A stretch of 64,000 nucleotides of DNA from Streptomyces koelreuteriae (GCF_018604545.1 NZ_CP075896.1:4898001-4962000); one strand, 5' to 3'; shown: positions 17,651 to 29,880, numbered from the stretch's first letter. Notes: generated by a model from the letters alone, not told the origin. Translations and numbers: made by a program.

Positions 17651-18609
17651 GCGGGAAGTACCTGGTGACAGGCGGCGCGGGCTATGTCGGCAGCGTGGTC
17701 GCCCAGCACCTGCTGGAGGCCGGCCACGAGGTCGTCGTCCTCGACAACCTCTCCACGGGCTTCCGTGAGGGCGTCCCGGCGGGCGCGACCTTCGTCGAGG
17801 GCGACATCCGCGACGCCGCCAAATGGCTGGACTCCTCGTACGACGGTGTCCTGCACTTCGCCGCCTTCTCCCAGGTCGGCGAGTCGGTCGTGAAGCCCGA
17901 GAAGTACTGGGACAACAACGTCGGCGGCACCATGGCCCTGCTCGCCGCGATGCGCGAGGCGGGCGTGACCAGGCTCGTCTTCTCCTCCACGGCGGCGACG
18001 TACGGCGAGCCGGAGCAGGTCCCGATCGTCGAGTCCGCCCCCACCTCCCCGACCAACCCCTACGGCGCCTCGAAGCTGGCCGTCGACCACATGATCACCG
18101 GCGAGGCCGCGGCACACGGCCTGGGCGCGGTCTCGCTGCGCTACTTCAACGTCGCGGGCGCCTACGGCGAGCACGGCGAGCGCCATGACCCCGAGTCCCA
18201 CCTGATCCCGCTCGTCCTCCAGGTCGCGCAGGGCCGGCGCGAGGCGATCTCCGTCTTCGGCGACGACTACCCGACGCCGGACGGCACCTGCGTACGCGAC
18301 TACATCCACGTCGCGGACCTCGCGGAGGCCCACCTGCTGGCGTTGCGGTCCGCCACCCCCGGCGAGCACCTCATCTGCAACCTCGGCAACGGCAACGGCT
18401 TCTCGGTCCGCGAGGTCATCGAGACGGTCCGCACCGTCACCGGCCACCCGATCCCCGAAGTGGTCGCCCCCCGCCGGGGCGGCGACCCGGCGGTCCTGGT
18501 GGCCTCGGCCGCCACGGCCCGCGAGAAGCTGGGCTGGAACCCGTCCCGCGCGGACCTCGCGGGAATCGTCGCGGACGCGTGGGACTTCGCGCAGCGGCGC
18601 GGCAACTAG
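17647..18609 (+). CDS. galE: UDP-glucose 4-epimerase
   Basis: NAD-dependent short-chain epimerase interconverting UDP-galactose and UDP-glucose; 320 residues. The Rossmann motif GGAGYVGS is at 8-15, the catalytic Ser is in VFSSTAATYG, and the catalytic YxxxK is in NPYGASKLAVD. RYFNVAGAYGEHGE and DYPTPDGTCVRDYIHV are typical GalE segments. Second gene of galTEK, coupled to galT; galK follows after 44 nt. Confidence 0.96.
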   Translation: MSGKYLVTGGAGYVGSVVAQHLLEAGHEVVVLDNLSTGFREGVPAGATFVEGDIRDAAKWLDSSYDGVLHFAAFSQVGESVVKPEKYWDNNVGGTMALLAAMREAGVTRLVFSSTAATYGEPEQVPIVESAPTSPTNPYGASKLAVDHMITGEAAAHGLGAVSLRYFNVAGAYGEHGERHDPESHLIPLVLQVAQGRREAISVFGDDYPTPDGTCVRDYIHVADLAEAHLLALRSATPGEHLICNLGNGNGFSVREVIETVRTVTGHPIPEVVAPRRGGDPAVLVASAATAREKLGWNPSRADLAGIVADAWDFAQRRGN

Positions 18610-18653
18610 CAGGTCCGGCAGGACCGAAGGTACGGAAGGGTCAGGGGTCAGGC

Positions 18654-19820
<1,167 letters not shown>

Positions 19821-19834
19821 CCTCTTCACGAAGA

Positions 19835-19870
19835 TCGGGCGCCCTTACCTCAGCGAGGAAGGGCGCCCGA
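19835..19870. terminator. Bidirectional terminator after galK
   Basis: TCGGGCGCCCTT (19835-19846) pairs with AAGGGCGCCCGA (19859-19870), and inner CCTC/GAGG extends the stem with one bulged A and a 3-nt loop. It lies between the ends of convergent genes and serves both. Confidence 0.85.
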
Positions 19871-19889
19871 CTCGTTCTCTTTCGGGACT

Positions 19890-20903
19890 TCAGCGGTTGA
19901 CGGCCTGGTACTCCTGGACCGGCACCTGGGTGGTCGTGGCGAATGTGCCGTTGGGCAGATCGCCGCCCGTGCCGCCCGAGCCTTCCCAGGAGATCTCCCA
20001 GGTGAGCGTCGCCTCAAGGGGGTAGGAGCCGTCTCCGGACGACCGCAGGTACCGCACGCCGCACGGAGGCGTCAGCTCCGCCTTGCCCCTGGCGTACGGC
20101 TCACCGATCGAACCGTCGTCGTTGATCCCGCACTCCCCGGACGCCGGCAGACTCTCCGCGTCCTCCGTCCCCGGATCGATGTGCAGACTCACCGGCTTGG
20201 CGGTCGTGGTCGCCCACAGCCCCGTACCGGGCAGACTCGCCGTCACGGAGACCGGCTTGAAGGCGCCCTTGTCCAGCCAGATCCAGGTGGGCGCGTTCAC
20301 CGTCGACTTGCCTTGCGGGGCCAGCGAGACCTTGGTCGGAGGTACGACGGTCCGCTGATGCGCGAGCCCGGCGAGCGTCTCGGTGTCGATGGCCTGGGGG
20401 ACGCCGGGGTTCTTGCCGTTGTCCACCCAGAAGGGCTTGCGCCTGCAGTCGTTGGCGCCAGGGGCATCCTTCATCTTCGGGTTGGTGACGGCCACCCACC
20501 ACATGCCCTTGTCGTTCTTGTCGACGTTGAAGTCTTCGTAGGGATGGCCCCCCTTGTAGCGAGCCTTGTCGTCCGCGATGCCCTTGGGCGCACCACCGGC
20601 GGACTCGTAGATCGACCAGTTGGCCTCGGTGTAGGTCTTGAAGTCCTTGGCCTTCCAGTAAGGCTCGTACCAGCAGGCCGGTGGTTCCCAGTCCACGGCA
20701 GTGGACGCGATGGGGCCGCCGTCCTTGGAGGGGGCTTGGCCTTTCACGTTGAAGCTGATACGTGACTGCAGCAGTCGTCCCGAGGAGTCGCCGGACGTCT
20801 TCGGTTTCTGGGCTCCATTGCTGCCGATCCCTCCGGCGACAGCCGTGCCCACCCCGAGGCAGAGTGCTGCGGTGGTCAGCGCCGCGAGTCCCAGGCCTCG
20901 CAT
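19890..20903 (-). CDS. Hypothetical secreted protein (337 aa)
   Basis: Begins at ATG 20903, which overlaps the stop codon of the upstream lipoprotein gene by 1 nt (TGATG), so the two are translationally coupled; a further upstream in-frame start is possible. Residues 1-24 (MRGLGLAALTTAALCLGVGT then AVAGG) are a signal peptide. The mature part is rich in Trp, Pro and Gly with several Cys, suggesting a folded extracellular beta-rich domain. No family recognised. Codon use is slightly less GC-biased than in the surrounding core genes. The lipoprotein pairing suggests a joint role at the cell surface. Confidence 0.8.
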   Translation of the reverse strand: MRGLGLAALTTAALCLGVGTAVAGGIGSNGAQKPKTSGDSSGRLLQSRISFNVKGQAPSKDGGPIASTAVDWEPPACWYEPYWKAKDFKTYTEANWSIYESAGGAPKGIADDKARYKGGHPYEDFNVDKNDKGMWWVAVTNPKMKDAPGANDCRRKPFWVDNGKNPGVPQAIDTETLAGLAHQRTVVPPTKVSLAPQGKSTVNAPTWIWLDKGAFKPVSVTASLPGTGLWATTTAKPVSLHIDPGTEDAESLPASGECGINDDGSIGEPYARGKAELTPPCGVRYLRSSGDGSYPLEATLTWEISWEGSGGTGGDLPNGTFATTTQVPVQEYQAVNR

Positions 20904-21559
20904 CACGGCTGGCACCTCTTGGAACCGCGGTCCTCGTGGAGCTGCCAGATCTGCCAGACGCCGTCCTTGTTCTTCTTGACGCCGGTGTTGTAGTAGACGT
21001 AGCTCTCGGGCGAGGTCTCGACCACGTTCACCTTGTCGGTCTTGAGGTCCTTGACGTTCGCGTTGCTCTCGTCCGTGCAGTACGTCACCGCTGCAGACGT
21101 CTTGTCGAACACCGTTACCTGGCGGTCGAAGTAGCGGAGGGTGCCGGCCCAGCTCGTCTTGTTGGCGTTGTTGTTCTTCGCGTAGTCGTAGACGGCCCTC
21201 AGCGCGGTGTCCGTGTAGTAGAAGGCCATACCCGACTTCTTCAGATCACCGGAGGCCACTGCCTGCCATACGGTGCTGACAGCCCGCTCGTTGTCCGCCA
21301 GAATCGCGTCCTTCGCGGCATCCCCGGTCTGCCGCCCCTCGAATTCCAGCTTCATGTCCGAGGGCAGCTTGATCTCCGGTCGATCGATCCCGTCCGCCGA
21401 CGCGGACACCGACGGCGAAGCAGACGACTTCCCAGCCGAGTCCGCTCCCGCGATCTTGTCCGAGGACGACTCGTCACCTCCCCCCGAGCCACAGGCGGTC
21501 AGCAGCAAGGCCGCGGATGCGGTGAGCGCGGCCGTCACAAGCCGAGCGGGGCGGTTCAC
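20903..21559 (-). CDS. Hypothetical lipoprotein (218 aa)
   Basis: Start is the GTG at 21559 with GGGAGCACCA upstream. The N-terminal signal ends in a lipobox LLLTACGSGG, so the protein is probably anchored by a diacylglyceryl Cys at about residue 24. A Ser/Ala/Asp linker follows, and the mature domain (about 70-218) has the alpha/beta composition of NTF2-like surface proteins (AVASGDLKKSGMAFYYTDT, RYFDRQVTVFDKTSAAVTYC), but that is a guess. It ends directly in the start of the secreted protein downstream. Confidence 0.82.
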   Translation of the reverse strand: MNRPARLVTAALTASAALLLTACGSGGGDESSSDKIAGADSAGKSSASPSVSASADGIDRPEIKLPSDMKLEFEGRQTGDAAKDAILADNERAVSTVWQAVASGDLKKSGMAFYYTDTALRAVYDYAKNNNANKTSWAGTLRYFDRQVTVFDKTSAAVTYCTDESNANVKDLKTDKVNVVETSPESYVYYNTGVKKNKDGVWQIWQLHEDRGSKRCQP

Positions 21560-21645
21560 TGGTGCTCCCGTTGATGTTGATGTGGGGGGACAACTCAAGC
21601 GCACCCACGCTATCGAGGGGCCGGACCGCGACGGCAACCAGGTCG

Positions 21646-22092
21646 TCAGCCCAGCCTCTTCGTCAGCAAGTACTCCGTGATCCCCGGCGGATAGTCGGGG
21701 ATCACGCACACCGCCTCGTACCCCTGCTTCTCGTAGAAGCGCGGGGCCTGGAAGTCCCAGGTCTCCAGGCGGGAGGAGACGCAGCCGCGGTCCTGGGCGG
21801 CGATGCGTTCCGCCTCTCGGAGCAGGGCCGCGCCGAGGCCCGTGCCGCGGTGGGGTGCGTCGACCCAGAGGTAGTTGACGTGGAGCCAGGTCGCCCAGGT
21901 GTAGCCGACGAGGCCGCCGGCGAGGGTGTCGTCGGAGTCGTTCACAGCCCACACGTGCAACGGGACGTCCCTTTCGTCCGGGGTTCCGTGCAGGGCTCGC
22001 AGGATCGGAGAGGCGTTTGTGTTCGCTTCCCGCAGGCGCGTGCGGAGCAGATCACGTCGGGCCTTGTCGACTTCTGTCTCAAGACGGAACAT
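21646..22092 (-). CDS. GNAT family N-acetyltransferase
   Basis: Probable acetyl-CoA-dependent acetyltransferase, 148 residues. The acetyl-CoA loop (motif A) is VDAPHRGTGLGAALLREAE and the C-terminal GNAT strand pair is RFYEKQGYEAVCVI. Either ATG 22092 or ATG 22104 could start it; I chose 22092 because the product then begins MFRLETEVDK, which I recall as the family start. Substrate unknown. Confidence 0.85.
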   Translation of the reverse strand: MFRLETEVDKARRDLLRTRLREANTNASPILRALHGTPDERDVPLHVWAVNDSDDTLAGGLVGYTWATWLHVNYLWVDAPHRGTGLGAALLREAERIAAQDRGCVSSRLETWDFQAPRFYEKQGYEAVCVIPDYPPGITEYLLTKRLG

Positions 22093-22161
22093 GCGGCACA
22101 CCATAAACGCGCTGGACAGTCAGTTCTGCAAATAACCTTCCGCTCCCGGCCCCCGCCCGTA

Positions 22162-22202
22162 CCCTGATGAACAGCACCGGTGGGGGCCGGTGCCGATCAG
22201 GG
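22162..22202. promoter_or_regulatory. Nested hairpin in the LuxR leader / divergent region
   Basis: Outer arms CCCTGAT (22162-22168) and ATCAGGG (22196-22202) enclose a second stem GCACCGG / CCGGTGC with a 6-nt loop. It is about 200 nt before the LuxR-type gene and 70 nt before the GNAT gene on the other strand. It could be an operator or an RNA element; nothing else is recognised in this 313-nt gap. Confidence 0.35.
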
Positions 22203-22405
22203 GGCGAGACAGCCGGGTACGACGCCCGGAGTGGGGGTAGCGGTTTCTGCACGGCGGCGGCCGTGCGGCTGCGGCGACCCGGTCGGGCTGCTGCGAGACG
22301 GACGAACGGACGCAGCGGCTGGGCACTCCGGCGTCGTACCCGTGCGGTGTCGTGTTCCGACGATGGGGAATCCCCTGCTCTTCGGAGCCTGGGGGAGGGG
22401 GTTAC

Positions 22406-23173
22406 GTGGTTCGCATCCGAGTCCTGGTCGTCGACGACCATCGCATCTTCGCCGAGTCGCTCGCCGCGGCCCTGGCCGCCGAGCCCGATGTCGACGTCTC
22501 CGCGGCCGGCAGCGGTCCCGCCGCGCTGCGCAGCCTGGAGCGGGCGGTGGCCGAGGGCCGGCGCTTCGACGTGCTGCTCGTGGACGCCGACCTGGGCGGC
22601 ATGGTGCCGGGCATACGGTCGGCCGTGCCGGTGCAGGAGGGCAACGAGGACGGGCTCGTCGACGGGATCTCCCTCGTCACGGGCGTACGCTCCGCGCAGC
22701 CGAACGTACGGATCGTCGTGCTCGCCGAGAAGGACGATCCGCGGCGGGCCGCCCTGGCGCTGCAGGCCGGGGCCTCCGGGTGGGTGGCCAAGGACTGTTC
22801 GCTGTCCCGGCTGCTGACCGTCATCCGCGGGGTGCTGCGCGACGAGACGCATCTGCCGCCCGCCCTGCTGACCGGCGTACTGCGGGAGCTGACCGCCGCC
22901 CGCAAGCACCGCACCGAGAGCGAGCGGCTGGTCGAGTCGCTGACGCCGCGGGAGCGGGAAGTGCTGCGGTGCATGGTCGCCGGGCTGGGCCGGAAGGCCG
23001 TCGCCGAGCGGCTGTATCTGTCGCCGCACACCGTGCGGACCCATATGCAGAACGTGCTGGGCAAGCTGGGCGTGCACTCCACGCTCGCCGCCGTCGCCCT
23101 GGCCCGGCGGGCCGGGGTCGGGCCCGTCGACCTAGCCGGGGATGTTGTCGAACGGGGCGGTCAGCTGGCGTAG
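22406..23173 (+). CDS. Orphan LuxR/NarL-type response regulator
   Basis: Two-domain regulator of 255 residues. I chose GTG 22406, preceded by GGGGAGGGGG. The receiver domain has Asp10/Asp11, phospho-acceptor Asp60 (FDVLLVDADLGG) and Lys129 (GWVAKDCS), so it may be phosphorylated. Between Asp60 and the next helix it has about 20 extra residues (GMVPGIRSAVPVQEGNEDG). The HTH is at about 178-235 (LTPREREVLRCMVAGLG and SPHTVRTHMQNVLGKLGV). No kinase is nearby. The last 42 nt overlap the end of the convergent MarR gene. Confidence 0.88.
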   Translation: MVRIRVLVVDDHRIFAESLAAALAAEPDVDVSAAGSGPAALRSLERAVAEGRRFDVLLVDADLGGMVPGIRSAVPVQEGNEDGLVDGISLVTGVRSAQPNVRIVVLAEKDDPRRAALALQAGASGWVAKDCSLSRLLTVIRGVLRDETHLPPALLTGVLRELTAARKHRTESERLVESLTPREREVLRCMVAGLGRKAVAERLYLSPHTVRTHMQNVLGKLGVHSTLAAVALARRAGVGPVDLAGDVVERGGQLA

Positions 23174-23629
23174 CAGCCCCGCCAGTTCGCCGCGCTGGGC
23201 CCGGGAGAGCTCCGCGAGGATCGCGCGCTCCTGGTCCAGCAGTCCCGCCAGGGCCTGGTCCGCGCGGTCCCTGCCCTCGTCCGTCAGCCGGACCAGGACG
23301 CCGCGGCGGTCGCTGGGGTCGGGGAGGCGTTCCACCAGGTCCTTCTTGGCCAGGCGGTCGATGCGGTTCGTCATCGTGCCCGATGTGACCAGGGTCTGGG
23401 TGAGGAGCTGCCCCGGCGAGAGCTGATACGGCGTGCCCGCGCGGCGCAGGGCTGTCAGGACGTCGAACTCCCACGGCTCCAGTCCGTGCTCCGAGAAGGC
23501 CAGTCGACGCGCCCGGTCCAGATGCCGGGCCAGTCTGCTCACACGGCTGAGCACCTCGAGCGGTTCCACGTCGAGGTCCGGGCGCTCCCGGCGCCATGCT
23601 GCGACCAGCCGGTCGACCTCGTCCTCCAT
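23132..23629 (-). CDS. MarR family transcriptional regulator
   Basis: Winged-helix dimeric repressor, 165 residues from ATG 23629. A longer frame reaches 23677, but the extra 16 codons include AGA, ACA and ACT and look non-coding, and they cover probable operator DNA; TACACT sits just upstream of ATG 23629, which suggests a leaderless transcript. The winged helix spans about 45-125 (PWEFDVLTALRRAG, LVTSGTMTNRIDRLAKKDLVER and DPSDRRGVLVRLTDEG). The C-terminus is helical. It overlaps the convergent LuxR gene by 42 nt and is divergent from the methyltransferase gene, its most likely target. Confidence 0.9.
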   Translation of the reverse strand: MEDEVDRLVAAWRRERPDLDVEPLEVLSRVSRLARHLDRARRLAFSEHGLEPWEFDVLTALRRAGTPYQLSPGQLLTQTLVTSGTMTNRIDRLAKKDLVERLPDPSDRRGVLVRLTDEGRDRADQALAGLLDQERAILAELSRAQRGELAGLLRQLTAPFDNIPG

Positions 23630-23664
23630 GGCGATCAGTGTAGTGGTTGTGTCGACGTAGAGTC

Positions 23665-23693
23665 TCTTGACGTCCATTTTCTTGACGTCGAGA
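23665..23693. promoter_or_regulatory. Probable MarR operator: repeated TCTTGACGTC
   Basis: TCTTGACGTC occurs at 23665-23674 and again at 23680-23689. The second copy is part of a near-perfect palindrome, TCTTGACGTCGAGA (23680-23693), with 12 of 14 positions matching its reverse complement. The sites lie between the divergent MarR and methyltransferase genes, 36-64 nt upstream of the MarR start. Autoregulation by the MarR protein is inferred. Confidence 0.6.
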
Positions 23694-23787
23694 TATTTAG
23701 GCTGTCACGGTGGGTGTGCATCCCGCATCCCCGACGGTCACCCACCACTCACCCGTCCGTCACCCACCAGGACATCCGGAGGAGTTC

Positions 23788-24606
23788 ATGCCCGCTGCCG
23801 TCCCCACCTGGGACCCCGCCCAGTACCTCCGTCACGCCGGCCACCGCGCCCGCCCCTTCGCCGATCTCCTCGCCCGTGTCCCCGAGCTGCCCGGCGGCGC
23901 ACCCCGTATCGCCGACCTCGGCTGCGGCCCCGGCAACGTCACGCGGTTCCTGGCCGATCGCTGGCCCACCGCCCGGATCACCGGCTACGACAACTCGCCC
24001 GAGATGCTCGACAAGGCCCACGTCGATCACCAGGGCCCCACCGAGGGCGGGGGGCGCCTCGACTTCGCGCACGCCGACGTGCGCACCTGGGCGCCGGCCG
24101 AGCCGTACGACCTGATCGTCAGCAACGCGACGCTGCAGTGGGTGCCGGGGCATGTCGAGCGGTTCGCCGACTGGGTGGCCGGGCTGAAACCGTCCGGCAC
24201 CTTCGCCTTCCAGGTGCCTGGGAACTTCGACGCCCCCAGCCACCGGCTCATGCGCGAACTCGCCGACTCCCCGCGCTGGCGCGACCGTCTCTCCGACACC
24301 CTGCGCCACGCCGACGCCGTGCTCACCCCCGAGGCCTACCTGGAGCACCTCACCACCCTCGGCTGCACCGCCGACGTGTGGGAGACGACGTACGTCCATC
24401 TGCTCCAGGGCGAGGACCCGGTGCTGGACTGGGTGAAGGGGACCGGCCTGCGGCCCGTGCTCACGGCTCTCGGCGATGATCCCGAGGGGCGGGAAGGCTT
24501 CGTCACCGAGTACCGTGCCGCCCTGCGCGAGGCCTATCCGGAGGGGCCGCACGGCACCCCGTTTCCGTTCCGCCGGGTTTTCGCGGTGGCACGGAAACGG
24601 GGGTGA
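23788..24606 (+). CDS. tam: Trans-aconitate 2-methyltransferase-like SAM methyltransferase
   Basis: Class I SAM methyltransferase; the closest recognised family is Tam, which methylates trans-aconitate formed spontaneously from cis-aconitate. ATG 23788 has GGAGG 6-7 nt upstream; product 272 residues. It begins with the Tam-like TWDPAQYLRHAGHRARPFADLLARV, followed by SAM motif I ADLGCGPGNVTRF (about 40-52), YDNSPEMLDKA and ALPW-like region LIVSNATLQWVPG. Divergent from the MarR regulator. Confidence 0.88.
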   Translation: MPAAVPTWDPAQYLRHAGHRARPFADLLARVPELPGGAPRIADLGCGPGNVTRFLADRWPTARITGYDNSPEMLDKAHVDHQGPTEGGGRLDFAHADVRTWAPAEPYDLIVSNATLQWVPGHVERFADWVAGLKPSGTFAFQVPGNFDAPSHRLMRELADSPRWRDRLSDTLRHADAVLTPEAYLEHLTTLGCTADVWETTYVHLLQGEDPVLDWVKGTGLRPVLTALGDDPEGREGFVTEYRAALREAYPEGPHGTPFPFRRVFAVARKRG

Positions 24607-24615
24607 AGCGGCGGT

Positions 24616-24792
24616 TCAGGTGGTGCGGCCGAGGTGGGTGACCCGTAAGGGACCGTGCCCGCCGGACGAGGGTCATGGGCGAACTGGTCGATCCTGTCCA
24701 GGATGACGGCGAGGCCGCGAGGATTTTTCTTGAGGAACCGCGCCGCAGCGTCGAGGGCGTGCGGCCGGCTCGAAGATCATCTCGTAGGTCAC
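24616..24792 (-). pseudogene. Frameshifted and truncated RelE/ParE-type toxin
   Basis: A GTG at 24792 overlaps the antitoxin stop by 4 nt (GTGA) and begins MTYEMIFEPAA, typical of a RelE toxin start. Near 24758 one extra base shifts the frame; in the next frame the family continues as ALDAAARFLKKNPRGLAVIL and then a PYGSP motif. Near 24640 another shift leads to a TGA at 24616. The catalytic C-terminal half expected in RelE (arginines, Tyr near the end) is absent. The toxin should be inactive unless the shifts are sequencing errors. Confidence 0.75.
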
Positions 24793-25043
24793 TTCTTGTC
24801 GAGCCCCAGCAGCTTGCGGACCTCGTCCATGGGGATGCCCGGACCGAGCGTCCCCTCCGCCCTGCGCCGCTGGTAGTCGGCGACGGCGAGAGCGTCTTCG
24901 AGATCCTCGATCACCTGGGGAGACACGAGCAGCGCGGCCACATGGCCGTGGTCGGTGATGGCGATGGTCTCGCGGCTGAGGGCCGCGCGCCGGACCAGGT
25001 CGCCGAGCTGGGACCGGGCGGAGCTGATCGTGATCTCAGTCAT
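24789..25043 (-). CDS. Phd/YefM-type antitoxin
   Basis: Antitoxin of 84 residues, normally a DNA-binding repressor that also masks a RelE/Doc-type toxin. The N-terminus MTEITISSARSQLGDLVRRA is the Phd/YefM fold, AITDHGHVAALLVSP is the conserved hairpin, and the C-terminal half (AVADYQRRRAEGTLGPGIP) is the disordered toxin-binding part. GTG 25049 is an alternative start. The downstream toxin gene is broken, so this is an orphaned antitoxin; it could still repress related promoters or neutralise toxins encoded elsewhere. Confidence 0.88.
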   Translation of the reverse strand: MTEITISSARSQLGDLVRRAALSRETIAITDHGHVAALLVSPQVIEDLEDALAVADYQRRRAEGTLGPGIPMDEVRKLLGLDKK

Positions 25044-25084
25044 GCGCACATGATGGCGCAAGATCAGTGGTGCGGGTGCTTGTC

Positions 25085-25762
25085 TCAGCTCTTGCGGCGC
25101 CCTATCAAGTGCGGCTTCGGCTCCAGCCCGTCCAGGCCGTGCCAGGCCAGATTCACCAGGTGCGCGGCCACCTCGGCCTTCTTCGGCTTGCGGACGTCCA
25201 GCCACCACTGGCCGGTCAGGGCGACCATGCCGACCAGGGCCTGGGCGTACAGCGGGGCCAGCTTGGAATCGAAGCCGCGGCTCTTGAACTCCTTGCCGAG
25301 GATGTCCTCGACCTGGGTGGCGATGTCCGAGATCAGGGAGGCGAAGGAGCCCGTCGACTGGGGGATGGGGGAGTCCCGGACCAGGATGCGGAAGCCGTCC
25401 GTGTACTCCTCGATGTAGTCGAGGAGGGCGAAGGCCGCCTGCTCGCACAGTTCGCGGGGGTGACCGGCCGTGAGGGAACTCGTCACCATGTCCAGCAGAC
25501 ACCGCATCTCGCGGTCCACGACCACCGCGTACAGCCCCTCCTTGCCGCCGAAGTGCTCGTACACCACCGGCTTGGAGACCCCGGCCTTCGCCGCGATCTC
25601 CTCCACCGACGTGCCCTCGAACCCCTTCGCCGCGAAGAGCGTGCGACCGATCTCCAGCAGCTGTTGGCGGCGCTCGGCACCGGTCATCCGCGTGCGACGC
25701 GCTCGCCGCGGCTTGTCATTGCTGGGGGTGCTGCTCGAGTCGGTCGCCACAGCGACCATCAT
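25085..25762 (-). CDS. TetR family regulator, coupled to the desaturase
   Basis: Repressor of 225 residues: HTH at about 28-75 (RRQQLLEIGRTLFAAKGFEG, SVEEIAAKAGVSKPVVYEHF) and an all-helical ligand domain after it. ATG 25762 overlaps the desaturase stop by 4 nt (ATGA). Co-transcription with an acyl-lipid desaturase implies control of membrane fatty-acid unsaturation, probably by sensing acyl-CoA; the tandem dyads at 26847-26873 are the likely operators. Confidence 0.9.
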   Translation of the reverse strand: MMVAVATDSSSTPSNDKPRRARRTRMTGAERRQQLLEIGRTLFAAKGFEGTSVEEIAAKAGVSKPVVYEHFGGKEGLYAVVVDREMRCLLDMVTSSLTAGHPRELCEQAAFALLDYIEEYTDGFRILVRDSPIPQSTGSFASLISDIATQVEDILGKEFKSRGFDSKLAPLYAQALVGMVALTGQWWLDVRKPKKAEVAAHLVNLAWHGLDGLEPKPHLIGRRKS

Positions 25763-26778
25763 GCCGCCTCGACGGGCTCCTTCCCGCGCCGGGAGCCGCC
25801 TTCCCCGTCGTTACGGCGCGAATCGATACGCGAGCGTGACGGCCAGCGCACGTCGTACGCCCAGCCGGCCATCTCGAACCAGCGGATCAGCCGCGCGGAG
25901 GAATCCAGCTGGCCGCGCATCACCCCGTGCCGCGCCGAGGTGGGGTCGGCGTGGTGCAGGTTGTGCCAGGACTCGCCGCAGGACAGCACCGCCAGCCACC
26001 ACACGTTGCCCGAACGGTCGCGCGACTTGAAGGGGCGCTTGCCGACCGCGTGGCAGATCGAGTTGATCGACCAGGTCACATGGTGCAACAGGGCCACCCG
26101 GACGAGCGAACCCCAGAAGAACGCCGTGAAGGCGCCCCACCAGGACATCGTGACCAGGCCGCCGATCAGCGGCGGGAGCGCCAGGGACAGGGCCGTCCAG
26201 AAGATGAACTGGCGGGAGATCGCGCGGAGCGTCTTGTCCTTGATCAGGTCCGGGGCGTACTTGTCCTGCGGCGTCTGCTCCTCGTCGAACATCCATCCGA
26301 TGTGCGCCCACCACAGGCCCTTCATCAGGGCCGGGACGGTCTCGCCGAAACGCCACGGCGAGTGCGGGTCACCCTCCGCGTCGGAGAACTTGTGGTGCTT
26401 GCGGTGATCGGCCACCCAGCGGACCAGGGGACCCTCGACCGCCATCGAGCCCGCGATGGCCAGCGCGATCTTCAAAGGCCGCTTGGCCTTGAAGGAACCG
26501 TGCGTGAAGTGGCGGTGGAAGCCGATCGTGATGCCGTGGCACCCCAGGTAGTAGAAGAACACCAGCAGACCGATGTCCAGCCAGCTCACCCCCCAGCCCC
26601 AGGCCAGCGGCACCGCCGCCAGCAGCGCGAGGAACGGGACGGCGATGAAGAGGAGGAGAGTGATCTGCTCGATGGACCGCTTCTGCTCGCCGCCCAGCGT
26701 GGCGGAGGGGGCTGCGGAGTCGGTGGCCTGACCGGGTGCCTCGTGGGCGTCCTCGATCACGTCGGAACTACTGGTCAT
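25759..26778 (-). CDS. Acyl-CoA / acyl-lipid delta-9 desaturase
   Basis: Membrane di-iron desaturase that introduces a cis double bond into fatty acyl chains. ATG 26778 has AGGGGA upstream; 339 residues. The three histidine boxes are HRHFTH, HRKHH (in VADHRKHHKFSD) and HNLHH (in GESWHNLHHADP). Four hydrophobic segments surround them. The Ser/Ala/Asp-rich N-terminus (1-35) is not conserved in other families. First gene of a two-gene operon with a TetR regulator. Confidence 0.93.
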   Translation of the reverse strand: MTSSSDVIEDAHEAPGQATDSAAPSATLGGEQKRSIEQITLLLFIAVPFLALLAAVPLAWGWGVSWLDIGLLVFFYYLGCHGITIGFHRHFTHGSFKAKRPLKIALAIAGSMAVEGPLVRWVADHRKHHKFSDAEGDPHSPWRFGETVPALMKGLWWAHIGWMFDEEQTPQDKYAPDLIKDKTLRAISRQFIFWTALSLALPPLIGGLVTMSWWGAFTAFFWGSLVRVALLHHVTWSINSICHAVGKRPFKSRDRSGNVWWLAVLSCGESWHNLHHADPTSARHGVMRGQLDSSARLIRWFEMAGWAYDVRWPSRSRIDSRRNDGEGGSRRGKEPVEAA

Positions 26779-26844
26779 ACGCGTCCCCTGGGGGGTATGA
26801 GGAGGGTGAAGGAGGTGCCGGATCACGGGAACTCCGCAGCGCTT

Positions 26845-26876
26845 CCTACGGTTCCGTAACCTACGGCATCGTAAGT
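26845..26876. promoter_or_regulatory. Tandem dyads, probable TetR operators of the desaturase operon
   Basis: TACGGTTCCGTA (26847-26858) is a perfect palindrome and TACGGCATCGTA (26862-26873) keeps the same 4-bp arms, with centres 15 bp apart. They lie 70-100 nt upstream of the desaturase start and 200 nt before ppc, in the 293-nt divergent region. Control by the TetR protein of the same operon is inferred. Confidence 0.55.
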
Positions 26877-27071
26877 ATGGCAGTGCGCCGCCCGGCGGCA
26901 AGAGCCCGAGAGCCTGCGCGTCCCCGCCGACACCTATCCTGGAGTCGGTCGGACAGCGCGGTCCGCTCTGATTTCTTCCCGGATGTCCGGCCCGTATGCG
27001 GCGCACGCCGCGCGAGACGCCGTCCGGGTGCCCCTCCCAGACGAGCTTCAACACTGCAAGGAGCCGCACCT

Positions 27072-29804
<2,733 letters not shown>

Positions 29805-29819
29805 GCCACAACACGACGA

Positions 29820-29861
29820 AGGTGCCCCCGGGTTCGTATCCGTACGAACCCGGGGGCACCT
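29820..29861. terminator. 19-bp bidirectional terminator after ppc
   Basis: A perfect 19-bp stem (arms 29820-29838 and 29843-29861) closes a UCCG tetraloop. It lies between the convergent ends of ppc and a membrane-protein gene. Confidence 0.93.
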
Positions 29862-29880
29862 CTCGTATGCCCGACAGACC

